DNA of 64,000 bases, from assembly GCF_040702505.1 (NCBI RefSeq), contig NZ_JBFBLC010000002.1, positions 124,001 to 188,000 of the forward strand. The letters are read 5' to 3'. The position numbers were made by a program, and so were the translations under genes. How positions within the stretch are numbered: position 1 is the stretch's first letter; each line of letters starts with the position of its first letter. Below, piece by piece: positions 51,364 to 59,887 of this stretch. Origin of the DNA: Terrabacter sp040702505. Lineage in GTDB: Bacteria > Actinomycetota > Actinomycetes > Actinomycetales > Dermatophilaceae. The notes beneath the pieces were generated by a model. That model saw nothing but the letters and a program-made list of their open reading frames with translations. It had not been told where the DNA came from and searched no databases.

Positions 51364-51960
51364 GTGCCCGAATTCAGCTGGCGACCGGCCAACGAGGCGA
51401 CGCGCAGCGACGTCGACGCTGTCTTCGACGCCGGCGGCGCCCGCAAGTGCCGGTGCCAGTCGCTGAAGGTCCCCGGCTGGATCTGGCGCGACACGACCCA
51501 GGAGGAGCGGGATGCCGCGCTCATGGAGCAGACCGGCTGCGGCACCAGCGGCCCCACGTCGGGTCTGATCGGCTACGTCGACGGTGAACCGGCCGGCTGG
51601 GTCGCGGTCGAGCCGAGGGAGAACTACCCGCGGATCTGGGCCCGGCAGAAGGCGTGGATGCGGATGGACCCCGAGCTCGACGGGGTCTGGTCGGTCACGT
51701 GCTTCGTCGTGCGCAAGGGCTTCCGTCGGCAGGGGCTGATGTACGAGCTCGCCGCGGCCACAGTCGAGTACGGCAGGCAGGTCGGCGCTCGCGTGCTGGA
51801 GGGCTATCCCACCGAACCGTCGCCGCCGGGGAAGACGGTGATCTGGGACGAGGCCTCCGTCGGCCTGCTGCAGGTCTTCCTCGAGGCGGGCTACCAGGTG
51901 GAGGCGTCGCCCACCCTCCGCCGCAGGGTCGTGCGGCACCGGCTCGGCGACGACCAGTAG
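51364..51960 (+). CDS. GNAT family N-acetyltransferase, cysteine-bearing type
   Basis: 198-residue acetyltransferase starting with GTG. The acetyl-CoA loop is CFVVRKGFRRQGLMYELAAATVE, variant of R-x-x-G-x-G. The N-terminus carries AGGARKCRCQSLKVP with paired cysteines, and QTGCG further on, a pattern seen in one actinobacterial GNAT group but without known substrate. It faces the 134-residue membrane protein gene. Confidence 0.82.
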   Translation: MPEFSWRPANEATRSDVDAVFDAGGARKCRCQSLKVPGWIWRDTTQEERDAALMEQTGCGTSGPTSGLIGYVDGEPAGWVAVEPRENYPRIWARQKAWMRMDPELDGVWSVTCFVVRKGFRRQGLMYELAAATVEYGRQVGARVLEGYPTEPSPPGKTVIWDEASVGLLQVFLEAGYQVEASPTLRRRVVRHRLGDDQ

Positions 51961-51975
51961 CGCGGCTTCGTCTGC

Positions 51976-52380
51976 TCAGCCGAGGGCCAGCAGCACACAC
52001 AGGAGGGTTAGGCACGAGGTCAGCGCGCCCATGCCCCACCGTTCGACGGGGTGCCGGCCGGCGAGGTTTCCGACGGTGTTGACCGCGAACAGGGCGGCGA
52101 AGCCCCAGCACGCGACGCGAACTGCGGTGGGGTTCAAGGAGGAGGCGACGACCTCGCCACGCTGGAGAACGATCCAGCCGATGACCAGCAGGACGGCGGC
52201 GGTGGCCAGGCTGGCGTAGCGGTGCCGGAGGGGGAGCTGCCCGTCCGTCGTCGGGACTCGGCCGCCATAGGCGGCGCGTCCCCACGGCGCACCTGCTGCC
52301 AGCATGAGCTGGAACGCGATCGGGACCAGGAGCAGGGCGCTCGCGGCGATAGCGACGTTGGTCATGGAGGTGGGCGTCAT
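51976..52380 (-). CDS. Four-helix membrane protein, unknown
   Basis: 134-residue protein with four hydrophobic helices (AIAASALLLVPIAFQLMLAAGA, ASLATAAVLLVIGWIVLQ, VRVACWGFAALFAVNTVGNL and GALTSCLTLLCVLLALG). AAYGGRVPTTDGQLPLRHRYASL is a conserved-looking loop after helix 1. Not recognised beyond a likely small conserved actinobacterial membrane family. Confidence 0.75.
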   Translation of the reverse strand: MTPTSMTNVAIAASALLLVPIAFQLMLAAGAPWGRAAYGGRVPTTDGQLPLRHRYASLATAAVLLVIGWIVLQRGEVVASSLNPTAVRVACWGFAALFAVNTVGNLAGRHPVERWGMGALTSCLTLLCVLLALG

Positions 52381-52493
52381 TCACTTCCTTGTCGAGGCGG
52401 ATGTCATGCCGAGCACCCTCACGTGCCGGACCCACTCGGAGGCTAGGGCCCGTCTCGGGGTCGTATGTCTCGTATGCCGAATTTTGCGGTGGG

Positions 52494-53060
52494 TCAGTCC
52501 GTGCCGCGGTGGACGTGAGCCCTTTGGCCTTCGCGATCGAAGATCATCAGCACCTCGGCGGGTCCGTCGACCGCGGTGAAGGCGTGCGGCGTCATCGTCG
52601 CGAACTCGGCGGCCTCGCCCGCCTCGACGGTGATCTCCCGGCCGCCGAGCAGGAGCAGGAGGCGGCCGCTGAGGACGAAGAGCCAGTCGTGGCCCGGGTG
52701 GACGCGCTGCTCCGGTCGGGTCCTGGTCGGCTCGACCAGCAGCTTCACCGCGACGGTGCTGCTGTCCGGGCGGCTCAGCGCCCACGTGGTGCGGTCCCCG
52801 ATCCGGCTGGCCGTGGGCCGGATGACGACGTCGTCGTCGCCGCTCAGGTCGAGGAGGGCGTCGAGGCCCACCTGCAGGCCGTTGGCGAGGGGGAGGAGCA
52901 CGTCGAGGCTGATGGTGCGCTTGCCCGTCTCGATGCGACTGATCGTCGACGGGCTCAAGTTCGTCCGGGCGGCGAGGTCGTCGAGCGACAGCCCGAGCGT
53001 CGTGCGCAGGCTGCGCAGACGGGTGCGGACGATGTGCTCGATGTCGGCGAGAGCGGGCAT
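52494..53060 (-). CDS. XRE-family regulator with cupin sensor domain
   Basis: 188-residue transcriptional regulator. The N-terminal helix-turn-helix reads LRSLRTTLGLSLDDLAARTNLSPSTISRIETGKRTISLDVLLPLANGL, and residues about 105-180 form a cupin (HPGHDWLFVLSGRLLLLLGGREITVEAGEAAEFATMTPHAF). The ATG at 53060 has GGAGGA. Likely autoregulated and in control of the divergent flavoprotein-methyltransferase gene, because the two face each other across about 65 bases that carry a repeat and a direct repeat. Confidence 0.92.
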   Translation of the reverse strand: MPALADIEHIVRTRLRSLRTTLGLSLDDLAARTNLSPSTISRIETGKRTISLDVLLPLANGLQVGLDALLDLSGDDDVVIRPTASRIGDRTTWALSRPDSSTVAVKLLVEPTRTRPEQRVHPGHDWLFVLSGRLLLLLGGREITVEAGEAAEFATMTPHAFTAVDGPAEVLMIFDREGQRAHVHRGTD

Positions 53061-53065
53061 GGGTC

Positions 53066-53088
53066 CTCCTTGCGTATCCTGCAAGGAG
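53066..53088. promoter_or_regulatory. Inverted repeat in the XRE/flavoprotein divergent region
   Basis: Arms CTCCTTGC (53066-53073) and GCAAGGAG (53081-53088) around a 7-base spacer; the left arm overlaps the regulator's ribosome site. An ATCCTGC direct repeat at 53076 and 53096, 20 bases apart, lies on the same face of the helix. A likely operator of the XRE regulator; inferred. Confidence 0.5.
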
Positions 53089-53127
53089 TCTGGCACATCC
53101 TGCTAGGTCGTGCCTACGATCGACAGC

Positions 53128-54732
53128 ATGGACCACGGACATCACCACTCAGACCCAGCCGCCTCGGCGGCATCCGCGGACGTCCGGCACTGCGACGTCG
53201 CCGTCATCGGCGGATCAGCCGCCGGACTAGCGGCCGCCCTGCAGCTCGGTCGTCAACGCCGGTCGGTGATCGTGGTCGACTCCGGCGAGCCCCGCAACGC
53301 GCCGGCGGCGCACATGCACAGCTTCCTCGGCCGTGACGGCACCGACCCCGCTGAGCTGCTGGCCGCGGGCCGGACCGAGGTGCGCAGCTACGGGGGAGAG
53401 GTGCTGTCCGGCCGGGTCGTGGGAGTGCGTCGGGACGACGGGAGCTTCGTCGTCGAGCTCGAGAGCGGGGCCAGCCTCGTGGCTCGCCGGATCGTCGTGG
53501 CGACCGGCCTGGTCGACGAGCTGCCTGATGTCGCAGCGCTGTCCGAGCACTGGGGTGGGGCGGTGATCCACTGCCCGTTCTGCCATGGCTACGAGGTGCG
53601 GGACCAGCGACTGGTCCAGCTGGTGACCCACCCGATGGGGCTGCACGTCGTCCCGCTGCTGCGCCAGCTGACCCAGCGCCTGACGGTGCTGATCGCCGAC
53701 GGGGTCGAGCTCGACGGGGCCGAGCTCGACGCGCTCACGGCCGGAGGGGTGGACGTGCGCGTCGGGGCCACGGCGAAGCAGGTCGTCACCGACGGCGACG
53801 GCCGGCTGGCTGCGGTCGAGCTGGCCGACGGCACGCGGATCGAGGCGGACGCGATGCTCGTGGGGCCTCGGGTTCACCCGCGGGCGGAGCCATTCGCCGG
53901 GCTCGGGCTCCGCCCCACGGCGCACGCCACCGGCCTGGGTGAGGTCATCGAGGTCGACGCGACGGGTGCCACGGCCGTCGAGGGAGTCTTCGCGGCCGGC
54001 AGCATCACCGATCCGAGCCAACAGGTGCTCCCTGCCGCCGCGCACGGCAGCCGCGTCGGTGGCGCAGTGGCGATGAGCCTCGCCGTGGAGGACCTGAGGG
54101 ACGCTGGTCGCCCGAGCAGCTCGGTCGCCGACTGGGACCACCGCTACTCCGGGGAACCGATCTGGAGCGGCAACCCGAACGGCTCGCTGGTCGCCGAGGT
54201 GGCCGACCTGGCCATCGGGCGGGCACTGGACGTCGGCGCCGGTGAGGGCGGGGATGCGATCTGGTTGGCCGAGCAGGGCTGGGAGGTGACCGCGAGCGAC
54301 ATCTCCTCGCGGGGCTTGGACCGGGTCCGGGCCGAGGCCGAGCGTCGAGGCCTGTCCGTCACGTGCGAGCTGGCCGACGCCAACGCATTGGAGCCCTTCG
54401 CCCGAGGCGGATTCGACCTCGTGTCCGCGGCGTATGCGTCGATTCCGCGCACGCCCGACCGGCGCGGCGTGTTCAACGTCCTCGACGCCGTCGCCCCCGG
54501 CGGCACGCTCGTCGTCCTCAGCCACGACCTGGAGGCGATGCACGACCCGGAGCACCAGCACGCGTCGTTCGATCCCGACGCCTACATCCACCTCGACGAC
54601 TTCGCCGCGGTCATCGAGGCGGCACCGGGTTGGACGATCGAGGTCAACGAGAAGCGTCCCCGGCCTGCGGGCTCGGCGAGTGCGCCGCAGCACGCTGACG
54701 ACCGGGTATTGCGTGCCCGTCGGATGAGGTGA
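53128..54732 (+). CDS. Fusion: thioredoxin reductase-like flavoprotein + SAM methyltransferase
   Basis: 534-residue bifunctional protein. Residues 22-330 are a class II NAD(P)/FAD oxidoreductase: FAD loop GGSAAG at 28-33, a redox pair CPFC at 149-152 in the CHGYEVRD surroundings, and the late FAD-binding segment GVFAAGSITDP. The second dinucleotide site reads VTHPMGLHVV at 167-176 instead of a GxGxxA-type loop, so NADPH binding may be altered. Residues 334-534 are a class I methyltransferase with DVGAGEGGDAIWLAEQGW at about 368-385. The N-terminus is HGHHHS, metal-binding in look. GTG at 53110 is an alternative start. Known as a fusion type in actinobacteria; substrate unknown. Confidence 0.88.
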   Translation: MDHGHHHSDPAASAASADVRHCDVAVIGGSAAGLAAALQLGRQRRSVIVVDSGEPRNAPAAHMHSFLGRDGTDPAELLAAGRTEVRSYGGEVLSGRVVGVRRDDGSFVVELESGASLVARRIVVATGLVDELPDVAALSEHWGGAVIHCPFCHGYEVRDQRLVQLVTHPMGLHVVPLLRQLTQRLTVLIADGVELDGAELDALTAGGVDVRVGATAKQVVTDGDGRLAAVELADGTRIEADAMLVGPRVHPRAEPFAGLGLRPTAHATGLGEVIEVDATGATAVEGVFAAGSITDPSQQVLPAAAHGSRVGGAVAMSLAVEDLRDAGRPSSSVADWDHRYSGEPIWSGNPNGSLVAEVADLAIGRALDVGAGEGGDAIWLAEQGWEVTASDISSRGLDRVRAEAERRGLSVTCELADANALEPFARGGFDLVSAAYASIPRTPDRRGVFNVLDAVAPGGTLVVLSHDLEAMHDPEHQHASFDPDAYIHLDDFAAVIEAAPGWTIEVNEKRPRPAGSASAPQHADDRVLRARRMR

Positions 54733-54785
54733 GCTGTCTGTCCCGCGCCTTCCGTCCCTCGAGACGCGGGGAGGAGAGTGTCGGG

Positions 54786-55399
54786 GTGAACGGTCTGGAG
54801 ATGGCCACGGCTGAGCGGACCGACCTGGCCGACTTGCTGGCGGGGCTAAATCCCGCGCAGTGGCTGGTGGAATCGCTGTGCGAGGGCTGGCGCGTGCGAG
54901 ATGTGGTCGCGCACGTGATCGCTTCGATGTGGGCTTGCTGGACATGCTCCGCCGCGCCGTCGAGGCCCGGCTCACCGACATCAACCAGGTGGGTGTCGAC
55001 GAGCTCGCCTCTCTGGATCCAGAGCAGCTGCTCGACAGGCTGAGGGCGCGTCTGCGACCCACGAGGCTGGCCACGATCCTCGGAGGCAGGCTCGCCCTGC
55101 TCGACGTCACGATCCACCACCAGGACATCCGCCGGCCCCTCGGCAAGCCACGCCAGATCCCGGCTGACCGGCTGCGCTGTGTGCTGCACGACGCCCTGCT
55201 GAGCCCCGAGCTGCCGGGGTGGCGCCTTTCCCGAGGTCTTCGGCTCGAGGCCACCGACCTCGACTGGAGCCATGGCCGCGGACCGGAGGTCGTCGGGCCG
55301 GCCGAGGCCGTCCTGATGGCGATCACCGGCCGGGGGAGTGCTCTGGGGGAGCTGCATGGTCCCGGAGTGTCAGTGGTGGCCGAGCGAATGGCCCGCTGA
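54786..55399 (+). pseudogene. Maleylpyruvate isomerase family (mycothiol-dependent/DinB-like) gene with a frameshift
   Basis: Homologous segments continue across two frames. The first frame (GTG at 54786) reads LADLLAGLNPAQWLVESLCEGWRVRDVVAHVIAS, the mycothiol-dependent maleylpyruvate isomerase opening (TIGR03083 type), then turns into nonsense and stops at 55043. The continuation GLLDMLRRAVEARL...LLDVTIHHQDIRRPLGKPRQIP is in the next frame and ends at 55399. The switch is near 54915-54930 and fits loss of one base. Either a genuine recent pseudogene or a sequencing error; both halves keep normal residues, which favours a very recent event or an error. Confidence 0.8.
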
Positions 55400-55473
55400 G
55401 GGTCCGTCAAGGCGGCGACGTTCGCCCGTCCTACTTGCGGTGCTGAATGCCTCGCAATGCGCCTTGGTCGTGT

Positions 55474-56379
55474 CTATCTCTGCATGAATGCCGCGATGAC
55501 CCGGCCCAGTTCGTCGCCGGCGTCCTCTTGCAGGAAGTGGCCGGCGTTGCGGATGGTCGGATGGCTGAGGTCGCGGGTGCCGGGGAAGTGCTTGCGCAGG
55601 TTCGATGCCATGGCCCCGGTGATGGGGTCGCTGTCACTGAACGCGACCAGGAACGGCAGCGGGCTGGCCGAGAGCGCCTGCCAGGCGGCGCGGTTGGGTT
55701 CGCTGGCGGGGTCGTCTGGGCGGGTGGGCACCAGCCCGGGCATGGCTCGGGCGCCGGCTTTGGCGCGCTCTTCGGGGAACGGCGCGTCGTAAGCCGCGCG
55801 TACCTCCTCGGCCAGCGGACGCACGCAGCCAGAGGCGACCAGTCGTCCGACGTCGAGCACCTCAGCTGATTCGACGGCGCGGCGGAACCGCCACCACACC
55901 TCGGGCATGTTGACGTCACCGGTCGGCAGTCCGGTGTTGGCCGCGACCACTCCGGCGAAGCGATCGGAATGCTCGGCCACCAGGCGCAACCCGATCAGCC
56001 CACCCCAGTCCTGGCCGACGAGGGTGACCTCGCGCAGGTCGAGGTGGTCCATAACAAGCTCTCGGGTCCACTCGACCTGCCGCGCGTAGGAGTAGTCAGC
56101 CGGGTCGACTGGCTTGTCAGACCTGCCGAAGCCGACCAAGTCAGGCACCACGCAGCGGATGCCTGCCGCGACGAGCGTGCGGATGACGTGGCGGTAGAGG
56201 AACGACCACGTGGGCTCGCCGTGCAGCAGCAGCGCCACCGCTCCGTCCGCCGGTCCCGCGTCGATGTACGCCATGCGCAGGGTGCCGCCGTCGGAGTCGC
56301 TGACCTGCGCGTAGGCGGGCTCCCACGGGAAGTCGGGCAGCTGCTCGAAGGCGGCGTCCGGGGTTCGATAGACCTCCAT
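55474..56379 (-). CDS. Haloalkane dehalogenase-like alpha/beta hydrolase
   Basis: 301-residue hydrolase of the haloalkane dehalogenase type. The HGEPTWSFLYRH segment gives the oxyanion and halide-side glutamate; the nucleophile is D124 in VGQDWGG with W125 as halide stabiliser; the acid is in FSDSDPITG and the base H in NAGHFLQEDAG. The position of the acid after the cap and the HGEP motif point to subfamily HLD-I (DhlA-like). The cap (about 155-215) is helical. Epoxide hydrolase or other ester hydrolase remain possible, since this family is broad. Confidence 0.88.
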   Translation of the reverse strand: MEVYRTPDAAFEQLPDFPWEPAYAQVSDSDGGTLRMAYIDAGPADGAVALLLHGEPTWSFLYRHVIRTLVAAGIRCVVPDLVGFGRSDKPVDPADYSYARQVEWTRELVMDHLDLREVTLVGQDWGGLIGLRLVAEHSDRFAGVVAANTGLPTGDVNMPEVWWRFRRAVESAEVLDVGRLVASGCVRPLAEEVRAAYDAPFPEERAKAGARAMPGLVPTRPDDPASEPNRAAWQALSASPLPFLVAFSDSDPITGAMASNLRKHFPGTRDLSHPTIRNAGHFLQEDAGDELGRVIAAFMQR

Positions 56380-56537
56380 GCGCGCCAGTGTGTCAGGCGC
56401 CTACTGAGGGAGTCTTTGCGCGTACATGCCGTGTACCCATGGCGCCGGCTCAGGAGGGCGGGCACCCGGTGGGTGTGACTCCTGGCCTTCGTCTGGAGGC
56501 GTGAGCGAACATCGCCGGTGTGCCAGGCCTGCTGAGC

Positions 56538-57008
56538 TCAGAGGGCCTGGTCGGCTGGGTGGTGTTCGCCCTCCAGCCGCTCCTTGAGGAGGGCTAGGTT
56601 GGCGGGAACTTCCTTGCGGACGCCCTGACTGACGACCGGCTGGATCAGCTTGCCGACGCCGTGGCCCTCGAGCTGGATTCGGTAGTCGACATGAGTGCCG
56701 GTGCCGGCACTGGTGGCAGCGAATGAGAACGTCACGTGCGCGCGGAGGGCGCCGTCGATACCTCGGATGCCCCAGCGTCGGCCCGGCTCACAGTCCGTGA
56801 CCTCCCACCGGAAGGTGCGCGCGCCGCCTGGAACCCGCCGCACCTCATGGCCCCGGACCCCCACCGCGGCAGAGGCGCCGGGTGGTTCGAACGTGGCCGC
56901 ATCGACTGACGGCTGCCAGGTTGGCAACCGGGCCGGGTCGGCGACGTAGGCGAACACCTCCTGAGGGGTTCGGGCGATGTCGGTGCTGGCTTCGATGACT
57001 TTGGACAT
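56538..57008 (-). CDS. SRPBCC family protein, divergent from TetR regulator
   Basis: 156-residue START/Bet v1-type lipid- or aromatic-binding protein: SKVIEASTDIARTPQEVFAYVADPARLPTWQPSVDAATFE, then TFRWEVTDCEPGRRWGIRG and AHVTFSFAATSAGTGTHVDYRIQLE, the normal strand order of polyketide cyclase-like SRPBCC proteins. The ATG at 57008 is chosen because it begins the domain; an upstream open frame is not needed. Likely repressed by the neighbouring TetR protein. Confidence 0.85.
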   Translation of the reverse strand: MSKVIEASTDIARTPQEVFAYVADPARLPTWQPSVDAATFEPPGASAAVGVRGHEVRRVPGGARTFRWEVTDCEPGRRWGIRGIDGALRAHVTFSFAATSAGTGTHVDYRIQLEGHGVGKLIQPVVSQGVRKEVPANLALLKERLEGEHHPADQAL

Positions 57009-57054
57009 GGTTTCCACCTGGTGTCGGTGGCCGAGCTTGGGCCCGGTCGAACAA

Positions 57055-57072
57055 ATTGATGCCAGTATCATT
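57055..57072. promoter_or_regulatory. Candidate TetR operator
   Basis: Imperfect inverted repeat ATTGAT (57055-57060) and ATCATT (57067-57072) separated by GCCAGT, in the short space between the SRPBCC and TetR starts. It lies within ten bases of the TetR start codon, which suits autorepression. Confidence 0.45.
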
Positions 57073-57079
57073 CTCCTCA

Positions 57080-57736
57080 ATGAGCGGCGAGGCAAGGCGT
57101 CCCTACGATTCGCGGCTGCGGCAGGCGCGGGCCGCCGACACGCGTGCGCGGATCATCGAGGCTGCCCAGCAGCTCTTTGTCGAGCGGGGGTATGCCGGCA
57201 CGACCATCCCTGCCATCGCGGGTGCCGCCGGGGTGGCCGTGGAGACGGTCTACCGAACTGCCAGTGGGAAGGCCGGCCTGCTCGGCGCCGCGGTGCGCGC
57301 CGCCGTCGCGGGCGGTGCGGCCCGGGCCGACATCCCGGTGAGCGAGCGCCCCGCGGTCCGGCGGGTCATCGACGAACCCGATCCGGTACGGCAGCTGCAG
57401 CTGTATGCGGCCACCCAGCCGGGGATCTGGGCGCGGGTGGGTCCTCTGCTGCACGTGCTCGACGCGGCAGCGACCAGCGAGCAGTCGCTGCTCGAGTTGC
57501 GCGACCAGATCATCACGGAGCGGCGTCAGGGACTGCGCAAGCTGGGACGATCGCTCGAGCGGCGCGGCGCGCTCCGTTCGGGGCTCACCGCTCAGCGCGC
57601 GGGCGACATCGTCTACGCCGTCTGTGGCCACGCCAACTACGACGCGCTCGTCGCTCAGTGCGGATGGAGCGACCGCGAATACCAGGACTGGGTGGCCGAG
57701 ACGCTCGTAGCCGCACTCCTTCCTCGCCCGACATGA
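57080..57736 (+). CDS. TetR/AcrR family transcriptional regulator
   Basis: 218-residue regulator. N-terminal helix-turn-helix: ARIIEAAQQLFVERGYAGTTIPAIAGAAGVAVETVYRTASGKAGLLGAAV, a very regular TetR DNA-binding domain. The C-terminal ligand domain includes PGIWARVGPLLHVLDAAATSEQSLLELRDQII and VYAVCGHANYDALVAQCGWSDREYQDWVAETLVAALL, of the TetR_C group common in actinobacteria. ATG codons at 57056 and 57080 are possible; I use the latter near the domain start. Divergent from the SRPBCC gene. Confidence 0.9.
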   Translation: MSGEARRPYDSRLRQARAADTRARIIEAAQQLFVERGYAGTTIPAIAGAAGVAVETVYRTASGKAGLLGAAVRAAVAGGAARADIPVSERPAVRRVIDEPDPVRQLQLYAATQPGIWARVGPLLHVLDAAATSEQSLLELRDQIITERRQGLRKLGRSLERRGALRSGLTAQRAGDIVYAVCGHANYDALVAQCGWSDREYQDWVAETLVAALLPRPT

Positions 57737-57891
57737 GCGCAACCGCTTCCGCGTCACGCCAGGGGCACACGTAGGCAGACACAGCCGCGGCCAACACACG
57801 CCGTTCGAAGCACGCCAGCCCCCCAGTGGGGTGCGCGACATGGCCCAAAGTTATGGCGACCGCACGACCTCGATGGGAGCATGCCGAGGTG

Positions 57892-58146
57892 ATGATTCTC
57901 CCTGGTGGGATGAAGGCAAACGAGGGCACGGCCTACGACGTTCCTCGCGGCACTTGCCCGGGCTGCGGCAGTAGCGACGTCCGGCACTTGGTGATCGGAC
58001 TTCCCGGCGATGCGGACGCTGTGATGTCAACGCCACCTTGGGTCAAGTGGGTGGGCTGTATCCACCCGGGATATGACCGCGAGTGTGGACACTGCAGGCT
58101 CACCTGGATGTCCGAGGATCCAGGCGACGACGGCTCGTCGAACTAG
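57892..58146 (+). CDS. Small zinc-ribbon-like protein, unknown
   Basis: About 84 residues with four cysteines arranged as CPGCGSS near the N-terminal third and ECGHCRLTW at the C-terminal third, i.e. a double CxxC zinc ribbon separated by roughly 45 residues, with VKWVGCIHPGYD between. The start is uncertain (ATG 57892 or 57910, both with poorly spaced ribosome sites). No neighbour suggests its job. Confidence 0.5.
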   Translation: MILPGGMKANEGTAYDVPRGTCPGCGSSDVRHLVIGLPGDADAVMSTPPWVKWVGCIHPGYDRECGHCRLTWMSEDPGDDGSSN

Positions 58147-58278
58147 GAGCTCACTCCAGCGACGATTGTCGGCTCTCCCGCGCACCGGCGCACGTACGAC
58201 TGACGCGGCCTTCTACACCTGCGAGATCTCAACGCTGGCCCAAACCTGGGACCGGCGGACCGCCAGCAGCATGTTTCG

Positions 58279-58296
58279 ATCCCGGTAATCCGGGAT
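58279..58296. repeat. 18-base hairpin ahead of the RemA-like gene
   Basis: Arms ATCCCGG and CCGGGAT around TAAT. About 115 bases before the start of the next gene; possibly a terminator or operator. Single occurrence seen. Confidence 0.4.
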
Positions 58297-58411
58297 AGTT
58301 CGCTGTGTGAACCCGCACGCTCGGCGCCGGAAGGACGCCGTCGAGCAGGCGGTCCGTCTGAGGCGGCCTCAAGAGACAGTTTCAGCGGCTGCGCCGTGCC
58401 AAGATCTGAGC

Positions 58412-58771
58412 GTGGCGTCAGACACCCGGATGGTTGCCTTGGGTTTCGGCAAGTTCGCGCGTGCGGACCGCATCTTTGCCCTTGAGCGAATCACCGGAGA
58501 GGAACGTGGGGACGGCCGCCGTACGCGTGTTTGGATCGACGGCATCTCCGATCCGCTGATTGCCTCGCGCACCGAGGCCACCATCCTTCGTGACATGGGT
58601 CAGGAGGCCGCCGTCGTCGGTCCGGAGCTCGACGAGGCCTTGGATCTCGCCGCGCGCCTGGCGGCCGCTGCCAATGAGGGCCGGGTGGACCTGAGCGACC
58701 TCGGTCGTCGAGCCCGAAGGCTGCTTGCCTCGACGACCAGGGTTGCGTCTGGCGGCGACGTCGCCGATTGA
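58412..58771 (+). CDS. Small protein with weak RemA/DUF370-like N-terminus
   Basis: 119-residue protein (GTG at 58412; an in-frame GTG at 58307 would add 35 residues without a ribosome site). MVALGFGKFARADRIFALERITGEERGDGRRTRVWIDGISDPLIASRTEATIL resembles the DNA-binding RemA/DUF370 pattern of a GFGN-type start followed by ADRI and RRTR, but the match is weak. The rest is a helix (ALDLAARLAAAANEGRVDLSDLGRRARRLLA). Function not established. Confidence 0.55.
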   Translation: MASDTRMVALGFGKFARADRIFALERITGEERGDGRRTRVWIDGISDPLIASRTEATILRDMGQEAAVVGPELDEALDLAARLAAAANEGRVDLSDLGRRARRLLASTTRVASGGDVAD

Positions 58772-58861
58772 GCAGTCTGCTGCCCGCTCGCCGCGTGTCG
58801 TAGGAGGCTGCCTCGTCCGGTCGCTCCCGCGGGAGAGCCAGCGTGATCGCGACAGCGAAGC

Positions 58862-59887
58862 TCAGTCTCGGGAAGCCGCTGCGGAGCTGAAGAGGTTCAG
58901 CCCGAGCCGTTCGGCGAGGTACTTCGTGGCGAGCTGGCCGCGAACGCTGTTGCCTGCCGGGTCCAAGGGTGGGGAGAACGTCGCCAAACTACCCTTGCCG
59001 GGTGAGACGGTGACGATGCCGCCACTCACGCCGCTCTTTCCCGGCACCCCGATCTCGTAGAGCCAGTCGCCCGACAGCTCGTAGAGGCCGGCGGTGGCCA
59101 TGACCGCGAGCACACGCCGGCACACTCCGCGGCCGACCACCTCCTCGCCGGTCAATGGGTTCACGCCTCCGTTGGCGAGCGTGGCGGCCATGACCGCCAG
59201 GTCGTGCACGGTCACGCCGAGCGAGCACTGACGGGTGTAGATGTCGGTGGCCTGGTCCGGATCGAAGTAGAGGCGGCCGTAGCTCTCGAGCAGGTGGGCG
59301 ATGCCTTGGTTGCGCAGGTTCGTGGCCGACTCGGACACGTAGACCTCCTCGTCCACGCTCAGCTCCCGGCCGGCGAACCGCGAGAGCCCGTCTCGGATCC
59401 GCTCCCACTTCTCCGCCGCCGTCGCTCCGGGGGCCAAGCTCGTGGCTGCCATCGCCCCCGCGTTGACCAGCGGGTTCATCGTCCGGTCGACGTTGAGCTC
59501 GACCGCCATGAGGGAGTCGAAGGGAAATCCCGTGCTGTTCACGCCGAGGCGCTGACGAGCCTCCTCGTATCCGATGGCGTCGCAGACCAACGCGAAGACG
59601 AAGGGCTTGGACACGCTCTGGATCGAAAACGTCGTGGCGACGTCACCGATCTCGAACGACTTTCCACTGACCCCGACAACCGAGATCCCGAACCAGCTCG
59701 GAGACGCCTTCGCCAGCACGGGGATGTAGTCGGCCACGTGTCCGTCGACGTTTGCGCGATACCGCTCGTACGCCTCGGTGACCATGGCCCGCACCTCGTC
59801 AGGGCGGGGAAGATCCCCGGTGGAGACCGGCGACGCTGTGGCGTCCTCGTCGAACGGGAGCTGTTCGTGCATCGAGAGCTTGGTCAT
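58862..59887 (-). CDS. glsA: Glutaminase (serine-dependent, class A)
   Basis: 341-residue cytoplasmic amidohydrolase of glutamine. The catalytic S91-x-x-K94 pair lies in FSIQSVSKPF; NPLVNAGAMA, ESATNLRNQGIAHLLESYGR and GIVTVSPGKGSLATFSPPLD are diagnostic glutaminase segments. The N-terminal 25 residues are extra. ATG at 59887 is preceded by a GGAGG-type region. No partner genes; ends in a tail SSAAASRD. Confidence 0.93.
   Translation of the reverse strand: MTKLSMHEQLPFDEDATASPVSTGDLPRPDEVRAMVTEAYERYRANVDGHVADYIPVLAKASPSWFGISVVGVSGKSFEIGDVATTFSIQSVSKPFVFALVCDAIGYEEARQRLGVNSTGFPFDSLMAVELNVDRTMNPLVNAGAMAATSLAPGATAAEKWERIRDGLSRFAGRELSVDEEVYVSESATNLRNQGIAHLLESYGRLYFDPDQATDIYTRQCSLGVTVHDLAVMAATLANGGVNPLTGEEVVGRGVCRRVLAVMATAGLYELSGDWLYEIGVPGKSGVSGGIVTVSPGKGSLATFSPPLDPAGNSVRGQLATKYLAERLGLNLFSSAAASRD

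Noticed and set aside
58412..58771. A firm RemA assignment
   Set aside because: The GFG...ADRI...RRTR resemblance is short and the spacing differs from the RemA proteins I can recall; left as a weak similarity.
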